Shown: positions 36,001-49,400 of the stretch, piece after piece | Layout: each line of letters opens with the position of its first letter | How positions within the stretch are numbered: the stretch's first letter is position 1 | Assembly: GCA_027574665.1 (NCBI GenBank) | Contig: CM050676.1 | Coordinates: 1,602,157-1,666,156, forward strand | Direction: 5' to 3' | DNA from: Rhynochetos jubatus | Taxonomy: Eukaryota > Chordata > Aves > Eurypygiformes > Rhynochetidae | Length of the DNA: 64,000 nucleotides | The notes under the pieces: model-generated | The model's database searches: none | What the model saw: only the letters and a program-made list of their open reading frames with translations | What the model was told of the DNA's origin: nothing | Translations under genes and position numbers: made by a program

Positions 36001-39000
36001 GTTAAGTCTGTGGGGGCATTTTTCTTCCCTGTTAACATTTCAGTGGTGATGTGGTGGTTGGTCAGAGAGCAGTTAGCGTAGTACTTTTAACACTGTGTAC
36101 ACTAGGGTTTTCCAATCTCTGTGTAGCTTAGAAGTTCTCTTGGTGTTAGTGTGGCAGCCATGCCAGTTCCACATTTGTGATTGCTGTATTTCCCTGGTGA
36201 TTAAATCTTGTGCCATTCTATTCCTGTTAAATCCGTAGAAAATGAGAAAATACTCGACATTTTGGGGGAAACTTGTAAATCTGAACTACTTAACGAAGAA
36301 ACTGCTGAAGCGGAGCGGCCGCATGCACAGGAAGGAAGTAACGTGGTGCCAGGCAAGAGGCTAGCGGAGGAAGAGGACGCTCTTGCTGCCGCTCAGTTGG
36401 AGGAAGATGCTTTAGATTTGGACAGCAGATCAGCCCAAGCTATGGCAAGGAAGGAAGCAAAGCGTTTAGTTGTAGCAAAAGGGGAGACAAGTGAACAGAC
36501 ACTAGAGGAAGAGAAACCGGACTGTGAATGTGTAGGAGTAGAGACCCTAAGCGATCAGAGTAGCAAACGCTCCCAAGGCCTGGAAGCCTCTAGTGGGGAA
36601 ACAGCGGAAAAAGGCGCAGGTCCCGAAGGCAAAGATAGCAAAGAAGATGGCAAGAAAACAGAAGACAAAGCTAATTCTGAGGAACCCCCTGCTACTAAAG
36701 AGTCCTCAACCAGTGAGGGCGGTGATCTGAAAAAGAGGTTTGTTTTTTCTCCGTTATAGACCAGATGCTATCTTTTTCATTGGTCGTTAAGTGATGCGAA
36801 TAAGCTGTTTCCTTCAATTGGCCACCGAGACTGGTGAAATTGTAGCCTATTCCTAAAGAATCTGTTTTATTTCTCCATGTGCAGATTTATTTTTTTGTTT
36901 AAACACCGAGGGTTTGATTTCTTTCCTTCCTCAACCTTCAAAGGTTGTTTGTCTTAAATTACTCTTATTTCTGTCATCTGCAAAACAGAATTGTTTGTTT
37001 AAGGAGACAAATCCTGTATTTCTTGTCGCTGTTCTATAAATTTGCCAAGATAGTGTTTATTTCAGAAGTAATTTACTGGTAGGTATCTAATTTTAGTGCC
37101 CAGTCTAGAATTACGTTCTTTTTGCATATGATCTTTTGAATAATGTGGTGTTTTGTCTTTAGCCCTGTCGAGGAGGACAGAGATACAAAGATAATCGCAA
37201 AGGATGAGAAAGGTATGGTGGTTGGGTTTTCTTAAAGTGCAAATGAGTTGGAAAAACAAAGAGAGACACGTGAGAGTCAGTTGTAATAAGTAAATATTCA
37301 CAGGAAGGAATGGAGTAATGGTTCGACTCGCTTTTTGACTTGCCTTTCTTGTTTTTTGTGTCCTCTTAACTCCCAAAGCATCTATCTTCAGTGTAAAAGT
37401 TAAATTGGATTCCTGCTAGCTTTGTGAGTGGTGGTAGCTACCGGCACGACCAGGATTTGTCTGAAAAACCTGAAGAGATGCCTGAATCTACAGATTCACG
37501 CTCTGTGTGGCAGCTCTGAGGAGGGTGGTTAATTCGGTGAACCCTCAGGGCCGTAACGTAGCCCTTCGCACGAATTGTGAATATCACTTCATGTAACTTC
37601 TCTAACCTGATTAACCCCCACTTTTCTTAAAACAAAGTCTCTTACGAATCAACTCTTAATCCTTTGTAGTTCTCATGAAAGTGATTGAGGTGTAGGAAGA
37701 CAAGATGTAGATGAAAACTCACTGTTCAAATACACATCAGGTATGCAGTTCAGAAGTTCTTTTGCAGGCTGCAGTGTGTCTTGATTTTAAGATTGGTTGG
37801 AAGAGGTAGAAGTAAAATTGCGTTTGAAGAGGTGTATGAAATAAAAGTAGGGTTTGTAGGGCGATTACGTTTTCACTGTTGAATTCTTTGCCACGTGGTC
37901 TTTTTATGTTTGGCTTTTTTGTACCTTAGGCCGCCCGGGTAGCAGTTCTGGCAGAAATTTGTGGGTCAGTGGACTTTCATCCTCTACTAGAGCTACAGAC
38001 TTGAAGAATCTTTTCAGCAAGTATGGAAAGGTATGTCATGGATCTGTAAATTAACAAACTGGTTTATCCATTTAAAAGGATTAAATTCAGCTCTCGTTTT
38101 TCCTAATGAATATCTGGGTAGGCGAAGCACTTGTGTTCTTTTGAACCTGCTATCTGAAAGTGGCATGTTGTGCGAAGGCGGGGTTGGGGGCACCAGGCAG
38201 AAATCCAGGTTTCAGATAATCTCGGTGCAGATACCTGTAAAAATGAAGACATTCTCAACAGGAGGGACTGGTGGATCGTCATCTAATGCGCTGTAGTCTA
38301 ATTATACCACTTGAGTGTCCGGAGACTGTTAATGCTGTTGTAGATGGTTCCATTTCAAGGGGTGTTACTTTGAGATACCTAGTCTTTGAGGGCAGCCTTT
38401 AATTTGTTCTTCAGTGCCAGCATTAATTCATAATATTAAATTTGTACCTTTTCAGCTGTATTTGTGTTGCTGTGAGTTTGGGCATAAACGCTGTTCACAT
38501 CCTATTCTATGAAGTAGTCTTTAGGGAGGCGCTTCTAGAACATGGTTGTCCCAACAGTATAGAGAGGTCAAGTTCAAATGGTAACGTGTGCTCTGCTGCC
38601 CGTCGATGAGCCTGGCAACGCGGCCTTCTGAGGAGGCCGATGGAACGCTGTGTGCCGAGCATATTTCCTTCCTCTTACGAGTGGTGTGAATGGTGATGAA
38701 GTTAGGATTTATTTGGCAGCGGATCTGCAATCACAGAATAATCCTTTTCCCCGAAGGTGGTTGGTGCAAAAGTAGTGACAAATGCGCGCAGTCCTGGTGC
38801 TCGCTGTTACGGCTTCGTGACAATGTCAACAGCTGAAGAAGCCACTAAGTGTATTAATCATCTCCACAGAACAGAGCTGCATGGAAAAATGATTTCTGTG
38901 GAAAAGGTAAGTGGTAGCGATTCCGTGATAGTGTGATGCAAGTAAAAGTTTGCAAGTTTGATGTCTGTCTCTTACCATGAAAATATTTCTGGCTAAAATT

Positions 39001-42000
39001 CTAGGCAAAAAATGAACCAGCTGGGAAAAAGCCTTTGGACAGAAAGGAAGGTGAAACAAGGAAGGAAAAGGACAGGCACCATTCTGCAGAATCCAAATCT
39101 GAGAAGTAAAGTGTGGTTTTGTACTTTTTTGTGTTTAAAGGCCACTCGTTTGAAATGCAGCCGCGTGACAACGTGAACAGTAACTGTAACAAATCTCCGT
39201 TTGCTGCTTCGTGCTGCATCTGCAATAGGAGTGGTCCTACAGGATCAGAAATTGGTGTCCTGCAGCAGCGGTGCATCTTAATTGGCCCTCTATTCAGAAA
39301 TACGGGGCTCTTCAGGGTTTAGTAGCAAAACTCATGGGTTATGGCGGGAGATAATCAACTTGTTCCTAGATAAACCATTATTTTTATCGGAGTTGTGTCC
39401 CCTTTGCTCTGATGGGCTCAGTCTGCCCTCTTATCCTGGCAATATTTACCAGTTTTAGTTTGTCTTTGATAGACTGCTTGCATGGTTAGCAAGTGATGCT
39501 TCAGTATTTGTTTTTCAAGTGGTCTCTTGTTTTGAAAGAGGCACTTTACTGCTTTCTGCCCTCATAAAATTTTGAAAGATTTGGCAGGCTGGCTTGCTTG
39601 CATCAGGGGGTTAAGGTGTTTGTTTACAACAGCTCTTCTGGTGGAGCTTGACCTTTTGCCCCTGTGCTAAGCATGAACTTTACTTACAGGCAGAACAGAA
39701 GACACTTTCTAGTGTTCAGAGTCTCCAAATATTCAGGAAGATTATCTGTTTCTCATTTTTGGTCAGCTTTAGCTTAGTATTGGTTACTGCTGTTGATCAC
39801 GTGTACAAGTATGCGTTGGCTGCAGCACAGCATCATGGAGGGCATTGGGAGTGGGGCTTTGGAGAGTACTTTTTGGAGGGGTTTTGTGGGGCTTTTTTTT
39901 GACGTGGTTATGTAGCACTTTGAGGTGCTCTGTTAAAGCAAAGTCTGCCTGTAGGTCTGGTACTAAGAAGGAGGAGAAGACCGACAAAAAAGATGATGCC
40001 AAGAAATCAGAAAAAGATGGAAAAGATGAAAAAGAAGGAAGAGAGAAAGATGAACAAAAGGCTGGATCCTCTGATAGATCCAGGGCAAGCAAATCAGGTA
40101 ATTCTAGCTGCTTTTCAGAAATATTTTTTAAAATGGGTTAAAAAAAATATAAGCAACTGCGACAAAGCATCTTTGCATCCTAAAGAATTTTCTTTGTCGG
40201 CTAAGTAGGAAGTGGAAAAACAAGCGTAAACATTCAGAATCTTGTCTGATTAGAAGACTTCAGCTTCTCCAAACCTCAGTGTTTAGATCAGATGCGATTC
40301 ATAAGTCACTAAAAAGACCATGGTAATAATTACGTTTTCCTGTGGGACACAAAACACCACCAGAAAATACCTGGAAAACTTGTTTTTTCTGACTTAGAAC
40401 TCTGGTAACATAGTAACAAAGTTTCCCTAATTACTGGGCTTTAAGTATTGAAGATGGTAAAGTGGGAGTTCTGTGGAAGTGCCACAGCGCTCCAACCTGA
40501 CACTGTGCGGTTCCATGTGCTTGGTTTTGGGCATGTTTGGGGTTTTTTTCTTTTTTTAAACTGTGGCAAATATATGTATTTTGCAGTCAGAAGAACAAAA
40601 TTAAATTTGCTTTAACTCATCCCTTCCAGGAAATGCTACTGCAATTTTCCTATAGCTTTACTGGCCCCATCCCCAACTTGGTCAAATCTTGGTACGCTGT
40701 TTCAGTCGTAAATGTATTCTTCCATAAATTATTGAAAACCTCAATAAATAACTTTTTACTGCCTAGTAGCTCAACAGTTTTAAATCTTGCAAGAATTTTT
40801 TAATGTCTTGTGGATTATTTATTCTCGGATGTATTTTGTTTTCTAGCAAGTCGAGGAACCGAGAGGACAGTAGTAATGGATAAATCTAAAGGCGAACCAG
40901 TTATTAGTGTGAAAACTTCTACATCAAAAGAGAGAGTGAGTACAGCTTTGAGAAGCCTTTGTGTAAAACTCTGTCAAATAGCTTTATATGGATACAGCTG
41001 AAGGTTGGTTTTGCCCTGCGTATTGGCAACAGTTGCCCTCTTGCTGCCTTTTCTAAAAGGCATTAGGGTGGTAGTGATGCTGCAGACGTAAATGCTTATG
41101 CTTCACCTCCGTTAGTTTTTGTCGCTGCTGTCCTGGTTGAAGAGAGTAGAGTTGCACTGAGTCGGGTGTTAAGATGACGTGTTTCCCCGAGCATGGAGTT
41201 CAGTGACTGATGGCCTTTAAAGCGGTGGATCATGTGCCATCGCTGCAAGTCAGATCGTGTGTCCCTAGTAATTATGTATGTTTAAACTTTGTAGGCGTTC
41301 TAGCCAAATTTGGGGTACTTTTCTGTGGAATTCCAACATTATTTACCTCTGGGAAGGTGTCATGATAGTCTGTTTTGTTCAGGTTGGCATAAGCTAGGCC
41401 TTCCGCCTAGTAAGCTTAGCTAAAAATGCACGGTGTTCAGCTGATGTATTGTTTGGATTTCACGCAGAGTACAAAAAGCCAGGATCGCAAATCTGAGAGC
41501 AAAGAAAAGCAAGATATTTTATCATTTGACAAAATCAAAGAACAGCGAGAACGGGAACGTCAGAGGCAGAGGGAGCGAGAAATCAGGGAAACGGAAAGGC
41601 GACGGTGAGTTTTCCCAGTTTCGCTCTGAACTTTGGTGGTTTTACCCCTCTTACCTGTGTTTGGAAGAGGCTGTGTAGAAGTAGTGTGATGCTGACCCTC
41701 CAGCTTTAGTCTCTCTAAGTGATTTGATACAAATCTATCGATAATGAAGGCTTTTACTCCTGAAGTTGATCTTCTCGAAGCTGGTGCTCTTTGACAGACT
41801 GTTGTTGAATAATGGATTTTGTAGGTGTGTTTAGGGTTCCTGTTCCACTCGATCAGACTGGATTTTTCCCTGGAAGTTTACAAATACTTTGTCAGCCTTC
41901 TGTCTCAGGACATGCTGCGCTCTACGTCGGCTCTGAAAAAGCTTTCATAGAGTGTGTACTATGTTCCTTACGCAGAACGCTTACCCTTGCTTCTGTCATC

Positions 42001-45000
42001 TGCATGGACATTTTTTTTTTTTCCTTAAACTAAGCAGCTACACACACAAAAAAAAAAACCCAAACCCTTTAAGCTTCTCAGTTGAAAACAAAATATATCC
42101 CTCAATTAGGGAGAGAGAGAGGCGAGAACGAGAACAACGGCTTCAAGCAATTCATGAGCGGGATGAAAGACAGAGGCTCCAGAGAGAGCGAGAACGACTT
42201 GAATTTCAAAGGCAGCGTCTTGACAGAGAGCGCTTGGAGAGGGAGAGGTTGGAGAGAGAAAGAATGCACATAGAGCAGGAAAGGAGACGAGAACAGGAAC
42301 GAATCCAGCGCGAGAGGGAAGAGCTGCGACGTCAGCAGGAGCAGCTGCGCTACGAACAAGAACGGCGATCTGCCATGAGAAGGCCTTACGAGCCTGACAG
42401 CAGGTAATGGTAACTGCGATGAGATTCCAAGGTCTGTTTACAGATAGAGCACTCTAAAGCCCAGGTAAATTGTGGGTACTCTTGCTAAAGCAGTCGTGGG
42501 AGCTCACGACTGAAAGACAAGTTACATGCTGCTTTTAACGCTGCAGCACCGATCTTGGGAAGGAGCAGGTGTCATACTCGTGTACCTGTAAGCACCGTTC
42601 AGTTACAGCAGGTTTAAAATTCTTATTTCCCAGAGAGAAGTGACTGAGAGTAGAAACTGTGTGTATCACTCGCTCTAAAGCAGGCTTGCTAGCGTGAACA
42701 GACACTCGTTCTCGTGTCAGCACATGCTGAGATTAAGCGTTTTGTGTAGTGTCGATACACATAGCTGCTTCTGAAACTGAAATGCAATGCCTGCTCAACA
42801 CAAAAGGGGGTTTCATTATAAATAAAAAAATAATTGGATTGAATGAAGAGAGCAGGGAGGAGGATTCTTTTGAGATTACTACTAATAGTGATCTTTTTTT
42901 GCAGACGAGATGACCTGTACTGGCCGGAGGCGAAGCGCATGGCAATGGATGATAGGTATCATTCTGAATTCAGTCGTCAAGACCGATTCCACGATTTTGA
43001 CCACAGGGATCGTGGCCGATACCAAGATCATTGTTTGGATAGGTAGGCAAGGCGCAGTGTCTTTTCTTCCTGTACCTTTATGGAAGTTGGGTGTCTTTCT
43101 GTGGGTTAATAATGGCATGAAGGGTGCCAGAAGAGAAGAGGGGAACAAACCATCCTTGTGCGTTTCTCGTGTCAATTTTATACCTGCTGGCAGTCCTGCC
43201 TCCCCATCATTTACGGGCATATAGGAAAGAGGCTGTATAAAGATTATAAGCCACGTCCTAATGTGGTCTGCCATGATGCCAGTGGAGGTCCTGCAACTTC
43301 TCTTGAGATGTATGGAAATCTGGCTTATGAATCCCTGTTCATTAGCCTAAAATTTAGCCATTTCCTTTTGCTTTAAGACTTCCCCTACTTTTGTCTTTGC
43401 ACCCTGGCTAACGCAGATCGACAGAATGCAAAAATGCTTTGTGTGTAGTGGTATTGAGACTTCTGCTTTGCTCTCAAGGGATCTTTGGCAAAACCCATCC
43501 CCCTCTGCTTTGGCTTGTAGCTCATTTCTGGTAGTGAGAGCTTCCTTCGCTGGTCTCCCTTGTCACCACTGAGTACCTGACCATGCCTGGGCGATGCTTT
43601 GCTTACCCGTATCACAGTAACAGACATCACTTTGATCTCTTCCTATGCTATGAGATGAGAACTCATTTGAATATCTTAACAGTAAACAGACATTGACGTT
43701 CTCAGGCGTACAGCCTCATGAAGATACGTTTTCACACAGTCATACAGACAACAGAATCAGGGTTACTGTGTCCATTCAGCTGAAGCTTCTCTTTTTTTTT
43801 TTCCCCCTCCCCCCAGAAGAGACGTTTCAAGAGGGATGCCGGATCGAGATGGGCAGGTGGGTTATACCCAAAAAGCCAAACCAGCCTACTGCAAAGGGGA
43901 AAGAACACAGTACGATGCTGCCTAGTTCTTCAATGTAGCCACTGCTGGGTTTAAACTGAGCAGATCGTCAGGAAGCAACGGACTCTGCATGCCAGCTTGT
44001 GGAATCTGTTACTAAGTCAGCCACTTGCTAGGGTGGTAACTGCAGAATAATGGGGTGGGGGGAACCCGCGAGCAGTGAGAGTTACGGTACAGCATCTTTT
44101 CAGGCTGGTACATGGCGATAAGTGTTCTGGTTGACTCTCTTGGGTGTCTGTACTGCGTTAAGAGCTAGTTACTGGGGTGTCTGGCCTTAGCTGGCGCGGG
44201 ATCCCTTCGCTGACCTTTATCTAACTGGTGGTGTGATGGAACATGGCAGATGGCTGTAAAAGGACAGGGGTGAAAACCCAGCACTACGGTATACAAACCC
44301 TGTCATTTCTCTAAAGAGAGAGGACGTAGGTAGATATTCCATGGAAAAATTGAAATCTGGAGCTAGAATGTAAGCCTTAACCCACCCTAGCAGAGGGAAA
44401 AACACCCTACTAAACAAAAGGCCTTCTCCCACCAATGAGCGGAGCAGAATCTGTGCTGTGAAACGAAGTGAATGCTTTGAGTGAACCACGCACAGTAGCA
44501 ACAATGGAACCATTAGAAAACGAGATGGCTGCTGTTTGACTTTCTGACAGCTCATAGAAAGGCAGCCTCTGAGGAGCTGAATTTTTGTCATCCTAAAAGA
44601 AAACTTCGATTGTTTCTTACTGTAACGCTGTATCGTTTGCCTTCCAGCATTACCCAGATGAGCGCCACGGAGGGCCTGATCGTCACGCCCGGGATAGTTG
44701 GGGTGGCTATGGGTCTGACAGAAGAATGAGTGAAGGGAGAGGGATACCTCCACAAACCCGGTTAGTGCATATCAAACATGGGAAGTGATTTGTTGGTTCT
44801 TAAAATTGTAACACTGTGAACCCCCCGAAGGGTGACAGAGGAAGCAGTTTGACAGGTGTGAATCCTCTCTGCGGATAGTTTCTTTGAGTGTTGCGTATCC
44901 CGAGAACAGAGCGTTGTAGTGGGTGGAGAAGTGCTCGTCCATTAGCTCAGCTCCTAACTGGGCTTCTCTTGTAAATACCTTTCTCCTCTACAGATGAGAT

Positions 45001-46225
45001 TCGGTCCTGTACCAGATGCTCCAGTAATGCGTACAAAAGTCTCAGTTGTGGCTAGCAGTCAGGTTTTTAAGGAGATTGAGTTAGAATCCCTGCAGCGGCG
45101 GGGGTGGGGAACTGGGACTCCTGGAATCGTAACAGTTTCTCTTCACACCAGCTAGTGGAGCTGGGTGTGTTCCAGGTGCATCATCTTTGGCTCTACATAA
45201 ATATCCCAGAGGAATGGCGGTCAATGCATTGTTTTAAGTATTTTAGTACGTTGTGATACTAATTATGTCTCTGTAGGTCAGAAAAAGATGAGCTTTGCTG
45301 TGTGGAGGATGCTGTTCAGCAAGTTTCTAGTCGTTTCTCTTTGACCAGTGTTTATTGCACCGATTGGGTGGCTGGAAACCCAGCTTGATTACCAGTTGAA
45401 TACGCTTTTGAACGGGGTACGGTGGTTGGCTTTACCCTGTGCTGCTAAATGGATAAGGGACACACCTAGAAGATGTTCTTTTATTTTTTTAAGAGATGGA
45501 CGTGACTGGGGAGATCATGGTCGAAAGTTAGAGGGGCATCAAGATCGTTCATGGCAGGGAAATGTGGATGGAGGAGTGATGGGACGGGATCGTGAGAGAT
45601 GGCAAGGTACACTTGCTGCTTACCAGTGTGATCGTGGTTTTTCCTATGAATTACTGCTGCTGAACTTGTAGCAGGAGTTTAAAATTCCTATGGAGCTTTA
45701 ACGGCATTACTGAGAAAGCAAAATTCTGGGAACAAGGTGGCTTTTTTACTAGGAAAAACACAAAAGTCCTTTTTTTTTCTTTTTTTTCTTTTTTCTTCTG
45801 TTTTTTTTTTAATTAGGTGGTGATAGAAGCGTGCCTGGTCAGTCAGGACCAGGCCAGGTGATGAATCGAGGAGGGATGTCGGGGTAAGAAGCTTTGTCAG
45901 AGTGCTTAAAATGTTTTTATAATAGTTGACTGCTCTGTAGAAAAGAAGAAATTCCTGTTTTAATTGTGAAAAACGCCACTTTCAGCTTCTACTTAACTAT
46001 GGATTGGCAAGTAGAAAAAACCTAAGCAAACTTTGTTTCTCAGAGTCACAATGTTCACTTTCCTGGACGGTTTTCAATTTGTCTGGCCTTCTTTTTAGGC
46101 GCGGAGGCTTCACGCAAGTTGGAAACCAGAGCCAGATGATGCAGAGTAGCGGAATCCATGGAGTGTTTGCGGGCCAGGAGCGGACAAACAGACCGACTGA
46201 ACCCCACTTTACCCGCCGCTACTGA
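30025..46225 (+). CDS. SAFB2: SAFB2, scaffold attachment factor B2 (complete, 21 coding exons)
   Basis: Paralogue of SAFB, a nuclear DNA/RNA-binding co-repressor. Exons: 30025-30216, 31053-31140, 32772-32836, 32924-33202, 34424-34486, 35225-35252, 36239-36737, 37163-37212, 37930-38030, 38757-38906, 39005-39105, 39955-40097, 40847-40935, 41468-41604, 42110-42403, 42905-43042, 43817-43856, 44648-44760, 45494-45606, 45817-45883, 46099-46225. They total 2,877 nt (958 aa; human SAFB2 about 953). All junctions use GT-AG and keep frame. SAP domain at about 30-64. RRM about 428-505 with NLWVSGL and [25 protein letters not shown] and the following Arg/Glu-rich helix (about 662-760) match SAFB2. The tail ends EPHFTRRY, as in SAFB2. 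Exon 4 is 72 nt longer than in SAFB. Exon 7 is identical to SAFB exon 7. Assignment rests on diagnostic residues and gene order. Confidence 0.93.
35894..36970 (+). repeat. SAFB2 arm of a near-identical inverted repeat (probable gene-conversion tract)
   Basis: Partner of 21911-22986. Coordinates of the coding part of the two arms sum to 58880 throughout, so there is no indel across exon 7. A single extra T in a homopolymer near 36890-36897 is the only difference I found. Just outside, SAFB2 reads CTGTCATCTGCAAAACAG where SAFB reads TATATGTCTTCCTAG, and upstream the copies diverge from 35893. Confidence 0.93.
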
Positions 46226-46231
46226 AAGCAC

Positions 46232-46260
46232 TATATATATATATACATATATATATATAT
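46232..46260. repeat. (TA)n microsatellite in SAFB2 3' UTR
   Basis: A TATATATA tract, interrupted once by ACA, begins seven bases after the SAFB2 stop codon. The next bases, TTTTTAATGCCAG, also occur shortly after the SAFB stop, so the TA tract is an insertion or expansion specific to the SAFB2 copy. Confidence 0.9.
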
Positions 46261-46398
46261 TTTTTAATGCCAGATTACAATGGTGGTGAATTTTATTAAC
46301 CAGAGTCACCTTAAAGTTGTGATTACGAAAAGCAAGACTGCTGCCGCGTTGTAGCCAAATACTATGTCAACTTGTTGGTTTGGTTTCTCTTTTTTTGT

Positions 46399-46473
46399 AA
46401 TAAATGTGTTCTTGTTCAAACATCACTTAAAAGTTTCTGTTAGTGAAACATTCCCTTTTTCAGAAATAATAAA
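46399..46473 (+). terminator. SAFB2: SAFB2 polyadenylation signals
   Basis: AATAAA at 46399-46404 and again at 46468-46473, within 250 bases of the stop codon. A T/G-rich stretch follows the second one (46485-46510). Either could be used; the 3' UTR would be about 195-270 bases. Confidence 0.7.
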
Positions 46474-46499
46474 AGCAGTTTACGGCTGTTACTTTCTTG

Positions 46500-49400
46500 T
46501 TTGGAGGGTTGTTGGGAATACGCCTCCTGAGGGGCTTAAAAGGCCGTGAAGGGAAGAGAGAATCTGCTGAGGGCTGGCTGTTAACCCTTGTGTCGAGGGT
46601 TAACTCTGGCCAGCAGCAGCTGGGGTGGTGGCCTGCTGAGGTGGCTGAGGGAGGTGTTGCCATGTTGGTGTGTGGGCTGAGGCAACTGGGCCTGCTGTCT
46701 GGCCTCGGGTGCTGCTGGGGGCCTGCAGTGTGTGTATGGAGGTGTCCCCGAGGGGCTGAGGAGGCTCAGTGGAGCGATGCTGGGTTGGGGTGTAGCTTGG
46801 GCCTGCGAGCAATCGCGCACCTCCTGACCCTCGGGCCTGGGCCTGCGCTGCTCTGCCTGTGCCTGTCCGGGAGGAGGTTAAAGCAAAACGTGCTGTGGGA
46901 ATCCCGGGCCAGAATTAAAGTTTATCCACTGAAACAAAGATGTGATGGGCCAGGGCAGCTTGTTATTGCCAGGACCAGCTGCCCCAGGGGCCGCAAACAG
47001 AGCTGGTCACAGGAAAGTATAAAACGACGGTGAAAAAAGCCTCAGCCCGTGGTCATATCCTAGGAGGTGTGTGCTGCTGGCCAAGGAAACATCCTGGCGC
47101 GTGGGCAATGTGTCTGCAGGCTCCCCCTGGGTTCCAGTACATAACAACTGATGGTTGAGAAGGGAGTACACCTGGTTTATTTACTTTGGTGAAACATAGA
47201 AGCGGTTGCAATCCTGTTCGCTACGTTTTGTTCCCAGTGCCTTGATCACGTTGCCCGGAGTGTGGGGTATAACGCTTCTGACTTGCCTGGCGATGTTTTG
47301 CAGTTGGAGATCACCCTCTAATGGAGAATTCTGGATGTCCAATTGGTGAGGGACCGGTGCTGCTGTAGCAAGGTTCAACCTACACCAGGATTGCGGCAGA
47401 CAGGGTCACTGGCTTGGATAAAGAACCGTAGATGTTCTGTTTCTAGGAATGGGTAAGTGCTTGTAGTTTAGGAAAAGTTGCTATCCGTCTTTTATGTGTT
47501 TTGTTCCAGAATTTTGTTCTGAGACTTCAAAAAAGTACAAGTGTTCATCAGCTCCGTTTGAAGTTTTGCATTCAGAAGCTGTCTCGCTAGTTAAACATTT
47601 TCATCGCAGTTAGATGAAAATTTGGCTTGTTGGACAGTAAAAGGCTCTCCTTAGAAACTTTCCATATCAAAGGAGACTTGACAGAATTATATTTGCACAT
47701 TCAGGGATTGTTTGAGGTCTTTTTTTTTCTGCTGAAAAAAAAATCATTGCTTCTCTCTTATTGAAAGAAAAAGTAAGAATTGCTTTGAAGAATTAAAAAA
47801 AACTCCCGGTGCCCAGGAACGTCTTCTAAATAATTTCAACATGGGTTACCAGGCGAAAATGTTATGCCATGCTTAAGCAAGTTTATCTTTAGAAATACAT
47901 TTTGCTTTATGTAGATGATGGATATTTGCATAAAGCTTTCAGTCGTGATGGGAAAAGGTTGGTTGTGGAGGAGCTACGGTTGTTTGTGCCTCCCGAGCCG
48001 GTGCGGTCTCTCCAGCTGCCGTCTGAGAAGGCAGAATTTCTGTCCCTCGCAGGAAAGAGGCTGTGGTAATGGCTCGCCTCAGGCCGTGCTGTCTGTCTGT
48101 TCTTCTGGCTTTGGCACAGCCCGTAAAGGTCTCGTCATTCCCCTTCGGTTGGGCGGTCACTAATAACAGAAGAATGAAACATCTTTTTTCTGCAGCAGAG
48201 GAATCTGCGTGTGTCGAAATATAACTGAAACGAGCGTTCACGTCTGTGAGAACCTTGGGGAAGGAGCTCTGTTCTACGTGCTACGGAAAGGCCGTTTGTC
48301 TTCTCATGCGTATCACCGTCAGTACTTACGGGGTTTTTAGTTTACTGATAATTTAATAAATACCAGAACATCTTACAATCCACATTAGAAAACAACAGCT
48401 TGAAACCTCACTGTTGTAAAAGAACTCCCTCCTGCGTTTCTAGGGGATGCTCTAAGTAGGCCCCCTCTCTCGAGTGGTGCAGCTTCCAGTTCCCGTGTGC
48501 CACCGGTACAAGCGCTGCTCGGATGGCACCTTGGCAGGGGATCCCTGCCGCGCGTGGTCTCGGGCTGCTGCCGCGCGTCTTCTGCCGGCAAAGCGAGCTG
48601 CTCATGCGAAGTCAGTGAAAAGCTGCGGCTTCAGCCGCGCCCCGATGTGGGCCGGCTTTGTCGGTGCCCTCGTAATGTCTAACTCAAAACTGGGACGGTT
48701 CCTAGAGACGGAATGACATAAGCTGGAACAATGCTTGTCTGTGTTTTCATCTCTTTGGGGTTTGGGTTGTTTTCTTTCTTTTTCAGGAATTTAATTCAAA
48801 GTGTGAAGTACGGGGATGCTTCCAGCTGCCTTAGCGTAGGTATGTTAACGTTTGTTTTAAGAAATACTATTTTACCTTCCTGTGATCAAAACCACAGACT
48901 TAAAATCATGTTGATAATTACTTTTGAACCGAGACCAAAAAAAGCTCGCACTGAGCTGGCACTGCCCCGTGCTCTCCACCCTCTCAGTCTGGCAGAATAC
49001 TTCAGAGTGAAACTCTTCCTCTTGAGGGAAGGAAGTGGGACCCCTTTGGGGTTCCTGATGTCCCTCCCGCACCCGCTTCGCAGAAATCACAGGACACATC
49101 TGATGTCCTGTGAAATCTGTCACTGCTTTAGGACGCTGCTCTGCAGACACGTGATGTGCTGTTCAAGAGGACACATAAAGAGGGCTATTGGTGATCAGCT
49201 ATTTAAAATGATTGTTATTGTTTTTAGTGGGACTGGGAAATTAATTACTCTTAATGTAGAACTGTAGGTGGGTGTGATCTGGTATTATTAGGCAGTGACT
49301 TTGTAATGAGTTGCAAAAGCCATTGCTTTCTTTGTGACACAAGGTGCACCTCTTACCTCCGCTTGTGTCTCTTGGAAGTCAGGGTTGTCTTTAGTCCTGT

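Noticed and set aside
36738..36759. Open frame of exon 7 ending RFVFSPL in both copies
   Set aside because: The last codons lie past the GTTTGT donor in intron 7; the exon joins to exon 8 in frame, so this is not a truncated protein.
39005..39110. Apparent in-frame stop (AAGTAA) ending SAFB2 after the RRM
   Set aside because: A GTAAAG donor inside it (exon end at 39105) joins in phase to 39955, as in SAFB, so the stop is intronic.
44217..44753. 178-codon open frame on the - strand
   Set aside because: It runs antisense across SAFB2 exon 18 and its introns and has no domain of its own.
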